From Anomaloglossus baeobatrachus (taxonomy: Eukaryota > Chordata > Amphibia > Anura > Aromobatidae), in the NCBI RefSeq assembly GCF_048569485.1, contig NC_134364.1:130766289-130830288 (forward strand): a stretch of 64,000 nt of DNA. The letters are read 5' to 3'. The notes beneath the pieces were generated by a model. The model was not told the origin of the DNA, did no database searches, and saw nothing but the letters and a program-made list of their open reading frames with translations. The position numbers and the translations under genes were made by a program. Positions 1 through 12,139 of the stretch are shown here, piece after piece; within the stretch, counting starts at the first letter, position 1, and each line of letters begins with the position of its first letter.

Positions 1-179
1 GCAGCGCGCTCCTCTCTGTTATGCCAGGTCACGTGTTAGGATGGTAGGAGGGAAAAGCAGTGAGGCGGGGAGAGAGTGGGTGGGCACAGCCCGGGAGACG
101 GCCGTCCCGCCCGTGGCAAAGGGACAAACAATGTAAAGCGTGATAGTCCCGCTGTATCCGGGACGGTTGGGAGGTATGC

Positions 180-1159
180 CCAACACCGTGCAGGACGCTT
201 GGCATTTGCCACAGAACTCCGGGATTGGAAAATTCACCACTGGCCCCTGTGCTCTTCACAGAAGAAAGCAGGTTCACACTGAGCACATGAGACAGACGTG
301 ACCGAGTCTGGAGACGCCGTGGAGAGACATCTGCTGCCTGCAACATCCTCCAGCATGACCGGTTGGGCAGTGGGTCAGTAATGGTGTGGGGTGGCATTTC
401 TTTGGAGAGCCGCACAGCCCTCCATGTGCTCACCAGAGGTAGCCTAACTGCCATTAGGTATCGAGATGAGATCCTCAGACCCCTTGTGAGACAATACGCT
501 GGTGCGGTTGGCCCTGGGTTCCTCCTAATGCACGACAATGCCAGTCCCTCATGTGGATGTAGTGTGTCAGCAGTTCCTGCAAGATGAAGGCATCGAAGCT
601 ATGGACTGGCCCGCCCATTCACCAGACCTGAATCCAATCGGGCACATCTGGGACATTGTCTTGCTCCATCCACCAACGTGACATTGCACCACAGACTGTC
701 CAGGAGTTGGCAAATGCTTTAGTCCAGGTGTGGGAGGAGATCCCTCATGAGACCATCTGCAACCTCATCAGGAGCATGCCCAGGCGTTGTAGGGAGGTCA
801 TACAGGCACGCGGAGGCCACACACAATACTGAGCCTCATCAGGAGCATGCCCAGACATTGTAGGGAGGTCATACAGGCACGCGGAGGCCACACACAATAC
901 TGAGCCTCATCAGGAGCATGCCCAGGTGTTGTAGGGAGGTCATACAGGCACGTGGAGGCCACACACAATACTGAGCCTCATCAGGAGCATGCCCAGACAC
1001 TGTAGGGAGGTCATACAGGCACGTGGAGGCCACACACAATACTGAGCCTCATTTTGACTTGTATCCACTTTCATTATGTCTTGTTTTGATTTTCATTGTC
1101 TTGTTTCCACTTTCATTTTGTGTTATTTGAGTGTTCCCTTTAATTTTTTGAGCAGTGTA
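180..1159 (+). mobile_element. Tc1-like DNA transposon, broken copy A
   Basis: This is a decayed Tc1 transposase. Recognisable blocks are the AFATELRDWKIHHW region near 200, GSGSVMVWGGISLESRTALH at 365-420, LLMHDNA at 525-542 and AHSPDLNPIGHIWDI at 613-657. The catalytic DDE triad is damaged. The first Asp (normally LFTDESRF) reads LFTEESRF near 250-275, the second Asp is kept, and the Glu of NPIEHIWD is Gly. A one-base insertion just after HDNASP shifts the frame, and the frame shifts again upstream. The 3' terminal repeat ends AGTGTTCCCTTTAATTTTTT GAGCAGTGTA at 1159. The 5' end is missing; bases 1-179 look like a different repeat. The end of the gene has been amplified in tandem (see next entry). 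Confidence 0.85.
763..1046 (+). repeat. 71-bp tandem repeat (4 copies) of the transposase 3' end
   Basis: Units start with CCTCATCAGGAGCATGCC at 763, 834, 905 and 976, with a partial unit at 1047. Each encodes the RSMPRRCREVIQARGGHTQY-like C terminus of the Tc1 transposase together with its stop codon, so three extra copies of the gene end were added. Confidence 0.9.
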
Positions 1160-1165
1160 CATACT

Positions 1166-2300
1166 TACACTGTGTGCAGAATTATTAGTCAAATGAGTAT
1201 TTTGATCACATGATACTTTTATACATGTCGTCCTACTCCAAGCTGTATACGCTGAGAGCCAACTACCAATGAAGTAACTCAGGTGATGTGCCTCTCTGTA
1301 ATGAGGAGGGGTGCGGTGTAATGACATCAACACCCTATATAAAGGTGTGCGCAATTATTAGGCAACTTCCTTTCCTTTAGCAAATTTAGTCAGAAGAAAG
1401 ATTTGACGGGCTCTGAAAAGTCCATATTGTGCGATGTCTTGCAGAGGGACGCAGCAGTCTGGAAATTGCCAAACGTTTGAAGCGTGATCACCGAACAATC
1501 AAGCGTTTCATGGCAAATAGCCAACAGGGTCGCAAGAAGCGCGCTGGGCAAATAAGGCACAAAATAACTGCCCATGAATTGAGGAAAAGCAAGCGTGAAG
1601 CTGCCGAGATGCCATTTGCCACCAGTTTGACCATATTTCACAGCTGCAACGTTACTGGAGTATCAAAAAGCACAAGGTGTGCCATACTCAGGGACATGGA
1701 AAAGGTAAGGAAGGCTGAAAACCACCGCCTCTGACCAAGAAACAGAAGATAAAACCTCAAGACTGGGCCAAGAAATATCTGAAGACTGATTTATCAAAGG
1801 TTTTATGGACTGATGAAATGAGAGTGACTCTTGATGGGCCAGATGGATGGGCCAGAGGCTGGATCAGTAAAGGGCAGAGAGCTCCACTCCGACTCAGACG
1901 CCAGCAAGGTGGAGGTGGGCACTGGTATGGGCTGGGATCATCAAAGATGAACTTGTGAGACCTTTTCGGGTTGAGGATGGAGTGAAGCTCAACACCCAGA
2001 CCTACTGCCAGTTTCTGGAAGACAACTTCTTCAAGCAGTGCTACAGGAAGAAGTCGGTATCATTCAAGAAAAACATGATTTTCATGCAGGACAATGCTCC
2101 ATCACATGCATCCAACTACTCCACAGCGTGGCTGGCCAGTAAAGGTCTAAAAGATGAAAAAATAATGACATGTCCCCCTTGTTCACCTGATCTAAACCCC
2201 ATAGAGAACCTGTGGTCCCTCATAAAATGTAAGATCTACAGGGAGGGAAAACAGTCCACCTCTGGGAACAGTGTCTGGAGGCTGTGGTGGCTATATATAT
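1166..2300 (+). mobile_element. Tc1-like DNA transposon, broken copy B (different family)
   Basis: It begins TACACTGTGTGCAGAATTAT-like after a TA, the 5' terminal repeat of a frog/fish Tc1 family. The transposase follows: helix-turn-helix DNA-binding part RCLAEGRSSLEIAKRLKRDH (about 1430-1490), LWTDEMRVTLDGPDGW near 1805-1850, FMQDNAPSHASNY near 2081-2119 and SPDLNPIENLWSLIK near 2187-2228. All three catalytic residues (D, D, E) are still readable, but the start codon is lost and the frame is broken at about 1725-1740 and again near 1915-1950. The 3' end, with its terminal repeat, is gone and replaced by TA/TTA microsatellite at 2296-2370. Confidence 0.85.
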
Positions 2301-2372
2301 AATTATAAAATATAATATATATATATATATAATATATATTTATTATTATTATCATTATTATTATTATTAGCA
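2296..2372. repeat. AT-rich microsatellite (TA)n and (TTA)n
   Basis: Runs of TA followed by TTA/TCA triplets, starting exactly where Tc1 copy B is truncated. Confidence 0.9.
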
Positions 2373-2930
2373 GTATGGTCACAATCAATACAATTCCAAC
2401 TTTTTCTCCCAAAATGTTGTAGGTTTTTCAAGGAACCACGTAATACATGTTAGACCTGGAGTGGGGAACCTCTGGACCGTTTCCATCATTTGCATCAGAC
2501 CTCAGGCAGAGTTCCAGGGTCTGCAGTGCTTGGTGGTGCTGGTCCTTTAATTCTTCCCTAGAGGATGTGATCACATCCATGACCATGGTCATGAAGCTGG
2601 GCAGCGTTAGGTGTTTTTTGTGGGTGGCATTAGCATGCTCTGCAATCCCATCTTGCTCATTGTTTTACCTTATATCACAGTCTCCTATGGGATGTTTGCA
2701 GCAGACCCACTATGTTCTATGTGATGTGTGTAGTGTGTACACCTTCCTCAATGTCTCCTATGTTATGTATGTATGTATGTATGTATGTATGTATACCAGA
2801 TTTGGTGTCTTCTATGGGATGTACCATATGATGTGCATAGCGGCCTTGGTGTATCTTATGTCATGTATACAGCAGTCTCAGTGTAGCCTATGTGATGCAT
2901 GTAGTAATCTTCGTGTCTCTGATGTGATGT
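2373..2930. repeat. No gene; degenerate ~50-bp tandem repeat in right half
   Basis: From about 2660 to 2930 phrases such as TCTATGGGATGTA, CTATGTGATG and TCTTATGTCATGTA recur roughly every 45-60 bases, a worn minisatellite with a (GTAT)n core near 2766-2792. 2373-2660 shows nothing I can assign. Confidence 0.5.
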
Positions 2931-3730
2931 ACACTGATGAGCAAAAGGGTAACAATGTTTTGCACATTTGGCTTTCAGGCTCCATATCCCTTTCCACTAC
3001 AGCAGTCCAATCTATGCACATCGGGCAGTTGTTGTCTCCTGGAGATCACCTTACACCTGACCAACTGCATATTTTTGCTCTGATTCATCATTGCGGTTTT
3101 TAACTTTTGGCGTTTCCATGACAACTCTGACCAGATCTGTCAGTCGGTGGACGCTCGGACCCACCCAACACATTCTTCAAAACTTAGTCCCAAAGAGTAG
3201 TCCAGTCCCTCGCGAGGTGCCAGTGATGAGGCGCCACATTCATTACATGGTGGGAACTTCCTAATGATTAGGTTCATTTTACTCCTCTGCATTATTTTTC
3301 ATACAGACACCGTCCGTCCTCAGAAAACCCCACTCGTGTGACCAGCATCAGGCATCAGTGGAGAAACTAACAGCATGGAGGACAAACACTGATGTCTGTA
3401 TAAGGCCTTATTCGCACCTCGGTTTGTTGTCCGTGTGCTATCAGCTGTTTTTTCCTTTACTCGCAGCACCTTGGTACATAATTGTATGATGTGACTTCAC
3501 ATTTCATGTTTTTGCTGACAGAGGATTCGCATTAATGGGACTCTGCCAGTATGCCGTCTATACGGGCATGTCAGACATAGAAAGTTGAATGAAATGACTC
3601 CTTGATATTAGTGATCCAATTTCTTATTCCAGAGAAATCTAGATTTTTCTTGATAATATAAATGAGCTGGTAAGATCTATGGGCCAGATATAGATCTCCA
3701 TTAGAATCTGCCTCCGGAGCTTATTGGAAA

Positions 3731-3820
3731 TGAAAGGAGGCATTACCAGTGTGAGACATGTAATGACTGACAGTCTGCTCTCTGGATCTACATGTCTCAC
3801 ACTGGTAACACCCCCTTTCA
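3731..3820. repeat. Short foldback (hairpin) repeat
   Basis: ATGAAAGGAGGCATTACCAG at 3731 is mirrored by TTACCAGTGTGAGACATG-type sequence up to TTTCAT at 3820, with a ~25-base loop. It lies in a 2931-4016 stretch with no gene. That stretch opens with a Tc1-TIR-like phrase (ACTGATGAGCAAAAGGGT at about 2934) and closes with the right end of a TTAA element (CTGACAGATTCCCTTTAA). Confidence 0.6.
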
Positions 3821-5139
3821 TTTATAGTAATCTCTAGAGGCAGAATCCTAGGAAGGTCTACAGTATGTTCAGTCCATATATCTTAACAACTCATTTATAT
3901 ATTAAGAAAAGCGTAGATTTTTATGGAATGGGACATCGGTTCACAGATATTAAGGTATCATTTTATTCAGATTTCTATAGATGGCTTAGGAGTGTTGATC
4001 CTGCTGACAGATTCCCTTTAACCCCTTCAAGATCAGACATTTGTGGCTAACAGGCACGGGTGGATCAAAGATCCACCTGTGTCTGTTAACCCCTTAGATC
4101 GTGCTGTCACTCTAATGCGCTCCAGCAGTGATCACACCATTCCCCGCTGCTATAGTCGGCCCCGTGTCACAGTCAAGGTATACCAATCGGTTGGCATGGC
4201 AGCATGGGGTCAGCTGATGACCCATGTCGCTGCCATGACGTGTTTCCTATGAATGTTGGCAGAGTGCTGGCACTCACAGTAACACAACATTTCTGCTGAA
4301 GCATCGCTCTGATCAGCAGAAGCGATCAGCCTGTACATGCATAAAGTCTCCTAGGGGGACTAGTAAAAGAAAAATTCACAGCAAGAAAGATTTTTTGGGG
4401 GGGGGGGCTGATTCCTCTCTTTGTGGTTTAGCTTTTAAATTTAGTGTAGGGACTCACCTAGCATGAGGACCCTTGACGGTGGGTTGCAAGCATCTGTATT
4501 TTGGCCAAAATATCAACTAATACTTCATATATATTTATCATATATATATTTTTTGCACTTATATATTTATACAGGATGCAGCCAAGTCCATTAATGTAGG
4601 TTTTGTAAACTGGGGTCTCCGTTTTTGTATAGTGTACTTATATAGTGCTGGGCAGCCCGCCTAGTCTAATAGTATGGGTGTCACTAATAGGCTGTAAGCT
4701 AGACACTGTGCCCCTACATGTGTGCACGGCGCCCTATACAAGCCATTTGTGTGCAATGTTAATACTAAGCAATCACCCCTCCATGTATTGGCAGTGTGTG
4801 AGCGGCGGCTACATAAGAGTTTTGCACCTCCATCTTTATTTTGCTGTATCCTGATTCTCTGGCGGGGGCAGGTGAACATCGCTGCCCTTTTTTGCTGTGA
4901 ATTAGTCTTGAAATTTTTGGGAGAAAGTAAATTCATCTTTTTGTGCTTTAGCTTTTATATCAACATTGCATTAAAATGAAATAACAGGCGATTAAAACAT
5001 CACAGCTACCCAAAAATGGTATAATTAAAAATGCCACCAACTCGAAACACAAAAAAAAGCCATCACTGAGCCCCAGATCCTGAAAAACGAGAATGCAACG
5101 GGTCTCGGAAAATGGCGACCAGAGGCACTAGTCTTCTTT

Positions 5140-6120
5140 TTCACAAGGGTAACAGGAGAAAATGCACCTTACAATTTGTTGTGCAATTTCACCTGAGTAT
5201 GAGATACCTCATATGTGGTAGAAATCAACTGTTTTGGTCCATAGAATGGAAGGAACACCATTTGACTGCAAAATTTGTTTTAATCCTTAGCGGGCACTAT
5301 GTCGCTTTTGGAGACCCCCTGAGGTGCCTAAACAGTGGAGCTCCCCCACAAGTTACCCCAATTTTTATAAACTATAAACACCCAAGTGCTTCACGAAATG
5401 TTATAACAATGAGCTGGGAAAATGGAAAAAAAAACCAAAACATTTTTAACCCTAATTTTTTCAAATTTACTAGGGTAACAGGAGATAATGCACCTTACAA
5501 CTTGTTGTGCAAGTTCTCCTGAATACGCCAATACCTCATGTGGTTGAAAACTACTTTTGAGGTAGAATACAAAGTAAAGAAGGGAAGGCGCGCCATTTTG
5601 GAGTGCAGAGTTAATTGAAATGGTTTGTGGGTGCCATGTCATACTGGCAGAGCCCCTGAGGTGCCAGAGCAGCAGAAACCCCCAAAAGTGACCCTATTTT
5701 ACAAAATGCACCCATCAATGAATTCATCTATGGCTGCTATGAGCATACTGACACCACAAGGGTCACAAAATGTTATACTATTCGGTGGTGGGGAAAAAAA
5801 AATAATTTTTACTACTAAAATGTTGTTTTAACACCAGATTTCCCATTTTCACAAGGTGAATAGGTAGAAAAAAAAGACCCCAAAATGTTGTTATACAATT
5901 TCTCCTGAACGTGGCAATACCCCACGTGACTGTTCAGTACTGTTTGGCCGCACTGAGGGCTCGGGAGGGAAGGAGTGTCATTTGATATTTGGAGCACACA
6001 TTTTCATAGAATAGTTTGTGGATTCCATTTGCAGAGCCTCTAAGTGCCAAAACAGAAAAAATCCCCCTCAAGTGACCACAATTTGGAAATTACACCCCTC
6101 TGGGAATTCATGTATGAGTA
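5140..6120. repeat. Diverged tandem modules inside the composite element
   Basis: Three modules align by eye on the phrases GGGTAACAGGAGA/GTGAATAGGTAGA, TTGTTGTGCAA..TTCTCCTGA, ATACCTCATGTGG and CAAAAGTGACC. They lie near 5147, 5473 and 5857. Internal similarity is partial, so the repeat is old. Confidence 0.65.
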
Positions 6121-6682
6121 TAGTGACAATTTAGTCTCTGAAAAACAGCCATGGTGTTAAATGCAGCCAATGTTGCAGAATTAAAAATTGCAAATAAGCC
6201 CTTGTAGTGCTCAGCACATTGTAGTGCCTGTTCATTGTGCACAGTTCTTGTTTCCAGAAACCTTCACCCCTTAATTTAACCGAGCTCTTCTCACAACCCA
6301 CAGTACCAAACATGTGGATGCTAACTGCTGCTTAGATGAGTAAAAACATGGACTCCGCCGGACCACAGGCCAGACATGAGGTCTAAGTGACTCCCTCTTC
6401 CTCATCACAGTGAATTTTCTGTTGGGAATTTTACCAGAATCATGTTTTTCAAAGCTTTACACTTAATCCCCAGTGTAAGCACTCAGCGTAGAGCGCAGGA
6501 TAAATATGAGCCGCGCCGTACTGCGATCTGTGGGAGGCAGAATAAAAAAATCAACAGCAGTAATTGGCTATTTATTGATTTGAGCAATATTTGGCTTTAT
6601 TTATTTTTACGCTGTTTACCCTGCTGTATAAGAGACTAGGTGGCTTTGTTCCTCAGGCCAATACAAATACAGCAATACCAGA

Positions 6683-6683
<1 letters not shown>

Positions 6684-6741
<58 letters not shown>
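6684..6741. repeat. (TA)n microsatellite
   Basis: About 29 uninterrupted TA units between two recognisable parts of the composite element. Confidence 0.95.
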
Positions 6742-6744
<3 letters not shown>

Positions 6745-7868
6745 AGGTTTGACTACTATTTTGCTAAAAATGCATTTTTACATCAAAGTATTTTGAAGGC
6801 TATAGTTGTTGTTTTATTTTTCTGGTAACAGGCATATGAGGGCTTGTTTTTTGTGGGGTGAGTTGAAGTTTTTATTGCTACCATTTTGGGCCATACAATT
6901 TGATCGCTTTCTATTCTGCTTTTTGTGAGGCAGAATCAAGAAGAAACAGAAATTCAGAAATAGTTTTTTTGTTGTTTTTTTTTTTACTTCATTCACTGTG
7001 TCATAAAGTGATAAGACAGCTTTATTCTTCAGGTCAGTGTGGAAACAGCGATACCACATTGATATATTTTTTTTTTAATTTTTTTATGCTTTTACACCAT
7101 AAAAACAATTTTAGGGGAAACTTTTGTTTCGCAGTGCTGTATTCTGAGAGCTATAGCTTTTCTTGTTTGCTGATGGAACTGTATGATGGCTTGTTTGTTT
7201 TGCAGGACAAGTCGATGTTTCCAGCGGTACCATTTTTATTTACATATGGCTTTTTGATTGTGTTTTATTCCACTTTTTTGTCAGCTGTATGATAAATATA
7301 AATTTTTATTTATTTTTTTTAATCATGTTCACTGAAGGGGTTAACTTGTGTGACCGTTTTCTAGATCAAATGCAGCAATATAAAATATGTGCAGTTTTTT
7401 TTTCCACACAAACTTATTGTAGTAATTTTTAGTTTGTTTTTTTTTTTTGTTCTTTATTTTGAAATTTACGGTATATATTTTAACCACTTTTTGTAAACTT
7501 TTTATCTTTCTACTCTTTTTACTTTGTCCCTTTATGAGACATTATTTCTTCTCAATTTGATCACTCGTACACTTCAATGCTCAATCACTGCAGTGGGTTA
7601 TAAGCGTTAGAGCTGCACTCACAGCTCTGACACTTCGCCTCACACACCATGCATCTGGCATGGTAAGTGACGCTCTCCATAGCAGGGTGACATGGTGGAG
7701 ACTCAGAGTTGTCATGGTGATCTGGTCCCTGTGATCGCATTACAGGGACCCGATCTCTCGGTAGAGGTCTGCAATCCTCTCCCTGCCTCCTCGATGCTGG
7801 GATTACTATTTATCGCAGCATTTAGGGGGTTAAACTGCAGGGAGTGGCACAGACACCGCTCCTGGCAG

Positions 7869-8243
7869 TAAGGCTGCTTTCACACATCAGTTTTTTTGCA
7901 TCAGGCTCAATCCGACTCAAAAATCTATGCAACGGATGCGGCGAAAAAAACGGATCCTTTGCATACGTTTTTCCATGCTGCCCGTCCATTTTTTGATGGA
8001 TCCGGTATGATACTAAGCATGCGCAGTTTTCAAAAAAACGCATCCGGCGTCCATAGGCCATCGGCTAAATATGCCACATCCGGCAAAAATCGGATGCAAT
8101 GCAAGGCCATGCGGCACAATCCGTCGCTAATCCAAGTCTATGAGGAAAAACGCATCCGGCGGCAAAAAAAAACGGATGCGTTTTTTCTGCAAAGCGCCGG
8201 ATTGTGCCTGATTGCAAAAAACTGATGTGTGAAAGCAGCCTAA
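7869..8243. mobile_element. TAA-flanked MITE (PIF/Harbinger-like ends), nested
   Basis: TAA at 7869-7871 and 8241-8243 flank GGCTGCTTTCACACATCAG and its reverse complement CTGATGTGTGAAAGCAGCC. The 3-bp TWA duplication and GG...CC ends fit PIF/Harbinger-type non-autonomous elements. The interior is palindromic (ATCCGGC...GCCGGAT phrases). It sits inside the composite element and is therefore younger. Confidence 0.8.
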
Positions 8244-8386
8244 GAGATGGGTCTCAGCTGTAACATTAGCCAGAGACCCGGAGGCAATTGCGGGAGTACA
8301 GCGCAGGAACTCCCATGATCACAATGGGTCAGAAATCCCCTGATTTGCATGACATACTGGGTGTGTTAAGGGTCGTTAAGGGGTTG

Positions 8387-9240
8387 ACCTAATAAATTAT
8401 TTTAAAAACTGACATGGGGTCCGCTCTATTTTGGATAACCATCTAGAGTAAACTAGACAGTTGAGAGCTAAATTCAGGCTGGGGAGGTCCATGGCCCATC
8501 ACAACCTAAAAATATCAGCCATCAGCCGCCCCAGAAGTGGCACATTACATTAGATGCGCCAATTCTGGCTCTTCGCCTCGACTCTTCCCAATTGCCCTGG
8601 TACGAGGACAATTGGGTAATATTTTTTGTAGCTGATGTCAGCTGTGTAGTGTCAGCTGGCGTTAAGCCCTGGTGTTAGTAATGTAGAGGCGTCTATCAGA
8701 CGTCCCCACTACTAACCCAGTAAGTAAAAAGATAAAAACACACACAAAAATAGTTTATTGGAAAAAACATTCCTCAGCTTTTTCCCAGGTTCACAAACTT
8801 AATTAAATAAAAACCCAAAAACACATACAGGTGCACCGTTGTCCAAGAATTCCGATGTAGTCCAGAAATTGCAGTACGATTTCAGCAATACCACATTGAT
8901 ACCACATTTATATCTCGTTTTATACTTTGCTGTTTTTACATAATAAAAATAATATTCTAAAAAAAAGTATTTGAAATGCCAATTTTTGAGTGGTATGCCA
9001 TATTTACGGCTTGCTCATGGAGCTGAATGAGGGTTGCTTTTTGCAGGACGAGATTATTTTTCAGAATTTTTATTTTTATTTACATATGCCTTTTTATACG
9101 TCTTATTTCACTTTCTGTTTAACCAGTGTTTATTCATGTTTATCATAGAAATCTGCATAGTGAGGATTCTCCGACACTGTGACCGAGCGTTTGTGACCTC
9201 AAGTATACAATATGTATTCTCCCAGCCACATTCCAACTAG
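8387..9240. other. No gene seen; AT-rich repeat fragments
   Basis: 8390-8870 resembles single-copy or very old repeat with a short hairpin. 8870-9130 is a further copy of the poly-T module found at 7040-7290 (GATACCACATTGATA, CATAATAAAAATAAT). No open frame has coding features. Confidence 0.4.
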
Positions 9241-9242
9241 AT

Positions 9243-10240
9243 GTGCACGGCCGACATATTTATCAGGAAGTAGCCCGGGATAGGGGACGTATTTACCAGG
9301 ATGGGGGACATATTTACCAGGTAGTAGCCCAGGATAGGCGACCTATTTACCAGGAAGGAGACCAGGATCGAGAAAATATATACCAAGATGGGGGACATAT
9401 TTACCAGGAAGTAGCCCAGGATAGGGGACGTATTTACCAGGATGGGTGACATATTTACCAGGAAGTAGGCCAGGATAGGGGACATATTTACCAGGATGGG
9501 GGACATATTTACCAGGAAGTAGCCCAGGATGGGGAAAATATTTACAGGATGGGGGACATATTTACCAGGTAGTAGCCCAGGATAGGCGACCTATTTACCA
9601 GGAAGGAGACCAGGATCAAGAAAATATATACCAAGATGGGGGACATATTTACCAGGAAGTAGCCCAGGATAGGGGACGTATTTACCAGGATGGGTGACAT
9701 ATTTACCAGGAAGTAGGCCAGGATAGGGGACATATTTACCAGGATGGGGGACATATTTACCAGGAAGTAGCCCAGGATGGGGAAAATATTTACAGGATGG
9801 GGGACATATTTACCAGGTAGTAGCCCAGGATAGGCGACCTATTTACCAGGAAGGAGACCAGGATCAAGAAAATATATACCAAGATGGGGGACATATTTAC
9901 CAGGAAGTAGCCCAGGATAGGGGACATATTTATCAGGAAGGAGACGAGGATGGAGAAAATATATACCAGGATGGGGGACATATTTACCAGGAAGTAGCCC
10001 AGGATAGGGGACGTATTTACCAGGATGGGGGACATATTTACCAGGTAGTAGCCCAGGATAGGGGACGTATTTATCAGGAAGGAAACCAGGATGGAGAAAA
10101 TATATACCATGATGGGGGACATATTTAGCAGGAAGTAGCCCATGATAGGGGATGTATTTAACAAGATGGGGGACATATTTACCAGGAAGTAGCCAAGGAT
10201 AGGGGACATATTTACCAGGAAGGAGACCAGGATAGGACAT
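9243..10240. repeat. Minisatellite, ~21-26-bp units in 246-bp higher-order repeat
   Basis: Units contain GGGGACATATTTACCAGG and AGTAGCCCAGGATAG in variants. A larger block starting TTTACAGGATGGGGGACATA recurs at 246-bp spacing (near 9540 and 9786, with an older copy near 9294). Both strands show long open frames because stop codons are absent from the unit, not because of coding. Confidence 0.92.
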
Positions 10241-11368
10241 TGGAACAGGATGGGGGACATTACTACCTAATTGAGGTGGAGAGCAACTCTTATGTCTTTA
10301 TAGGATTTAGAACACTAAATGTATATGTATATATACATGCATCTGAGCAACATGCAGGGATGGGGGAGTTCAGGTCCATATTTTGCCCCGGCGCCTACCA
10401 AGCTCTATTTACGCCACCGTGTATGCCCATATTAACAGTTTAAAAATGTCAAAGTGGTGACAGATTCCCTTTAAAAATATGATCTATTAGATGATATTGA
10501 AGTCATAATGTAGGCTCTCGCGGTCCACGTCAAGGATCCTCATTGTCTTGTCTTGTGTCGATAGTCACATTCTTTACCGGTGAGTGCGATTCACACCTGG
10601 TCGCGCTCTCCATATCTTGGCTGTAAAACACATACTTTGCCAGTGACTCCTACTGTAATTTGAGGTCAAAAGTCAAGATTCCCTAGATGAAGACTAAACT
10701 GTTAGTAATGCCGTCATACATACAATATAATACTAAGATACAACGTGCATTTTGCACCAAAAATGTACAATATACTTTTTTTCCTGGTTTTAGGTCTAAA
10801 ATTCTCACCAGTTTCAATGGCTAATCTTTACAAATTTATAACAAAAGTGAGTGTTATAAGTGCTGACAACGGAGAGGAAAAAAATGAATTTTATGGCAGT
10901 GTAAGGACTTTTTAGCCAATAATTTTTCAAAGTTTTTAAATAATTTGATTGTTTTTTTACTTTTGAACATCACGCATTTATTAAAGTCACCATTTATTAT
11001 TTCTCAAACATTCCAATGGAGTTAGAATATTAAAGGGACCTGTCGGTATGAAATGTGGCCTGTTTCTGCTCCTCTTTTATTCTTGCTGCTCCCTCCCTAT
11101 TCTGTGCGGGATTTTTTGTTTCACTTTTATTTTTAAGCCCGCTATACTGTACATTTCCAGACAGATGGGCCTTTTAATTTAGTGCTAGTTTTTATTGCTT
11201 TTGATCAATGAGGCGTGGCTCACAGACTAATACAGCGCAACCTAAATCCACCCACCCACATAATGTGTGCCGTGCCTCCTTAAAACCAGAAAAATTATCA
11301 CTAAATGAAACTGAAACGTATGAAAGATTTTAAAGAGAATTTATCAAAAGGATTTCACCCCTCCAAAC
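10241..11368. other. No gene; fragments of TTAA-type elements
   Basis: GGTGACAGATTCCCTTTAA at about 10457-10474 is the right end of the TTAA-flanked family seen whole at 23747-24194. TTAAAGGGACCTGTCGG at about 11031 is a left end of a related element. The rest (10480-11030, 11050-11360) is AT-rich, without recognisable content. Confidence 0.5.
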
Positions 11369-12073
11369 TACCGTATTTTTCGTTTTATAAGATGCACCCC
11401 AAAGAGAGAGAAGGTAAAAAAAAATATGGGGTCTGTTTGCTGCAGGTGCTGTTCTGTGCTGGCGCTGCTGTGTGCTAGCGCTGCTGTGTGCTGGTGCTGC
11501 TGTGTGCTGGCTCTGATCTGTCCTGGCGCTGCTCTGTCCTGGCGCTGCTGTGTGCTGGCGCTGCTGTGTGCTGGCGCTGCTTTGTACAGCATTGCTGTTC
11601 TCTGCAGTGGGTGGTGAGGCACGGGCCATTCTGAAGATGTCGGCAGTGCAGGCTTCAAAGAAATGGCGCCCAGAGGCGGCGTATGCGCAGATGAGATTTT
11701 GAGCCTAGAGCTCCATCTACGCATGCGCAGACTCTGGGCGCCATTATTTGAAGTCCTTACCGCCGACATTTTCATAATTGCCCGTGCCTCACCACCCACT
11801 GCAGAGAGCAGCGCCGCTATACAGAGCAACAGCACTGCCATACAGAGCAGCGATGCTTCAGGTTGACATGCAAGAGCAGTGCCGCCAGCCTCCATACAGA
11901 GCCACACAGAGCAGCGCCGCCCGCCATACATAGCATCTCAGCATTGCCCCGGCCTCCTGTGACCCCTCTCCACCAGCCTTGGTAATCGACATTAGAATTT
12001 TAAAACTCACCCCTCGTTTTCTTCCCAAATTTTTGTGAGGAAAAGTGCGTCTTATAATCCGAAAAATATGGTA
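11369..12073. mobile_element. TA-flanked MITE with CCGTATTTTTCG ends
   Basis: TA then CCGTATTTTTCGTTTTATAA at the left; at the right the reverse-complement end CTTATAATCCGAAAAATATG, then G and TA. The interior is a large foldback (GGTGAGGCACGGGCCATT near 11608 against its mirror near 11775-11800) and carries an 18-bp minisatellite. This end sequence is one I know as abundant in frogs. A second copy lies at 28094-29200. Confidence 0.8.
11440..11600. repeat. ~18-bp minisatellite inside the MITE
   Basis: Variants of GCTGCTGTGTGCTGGC recur about nine times. They sit in one arm of the MITE foldback. Confidence 0.85.
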
Positions 12074-12139
12074 TCTATCTAGTTTAGCAATTTCTGTACA
12101 TGGCCAGTCCGTTCCTTCATTACTGAGAAATTAGAGTTT

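Larger units (their letters stand above)
4017..8386. mobile_element. Large composite non-autonomous frog element, AACCCCTT...AAGGGGTT ends
   Basis: The left end TTAACCCCTTCAAGATC and right end GTCGTTAAGGGGTTGA are imperfect inverted ends, with TTAA/TTGA outside them. This class of ~4-kb AT-rich element is common in frog sequence as I know it. Inside are three diverged ~330-400-bp modules (5100-6120), each with a phrase like AGGGTAACAGGAGA, CAATTTCTCCTGA and GAAGGGAAGGAGTG. Then come poly-T-rich modules (6640-7450) with GCGATACCAC-type phrases and a GC-richer tail (7560-8386). No transposase is encoded. A smaller element is nested at 7872-8240. Copies of the poly-T module also appear at 8870-9100, outside the proposed end, so the boundary is tentative. 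Confidence 0.5.

Noticed and set aside
1166-2300. Functional Tc1 transposon because D-D-E residues are readable
   Set aside because: Start codon and 3' terminal repeat are missing and the frame is broken.
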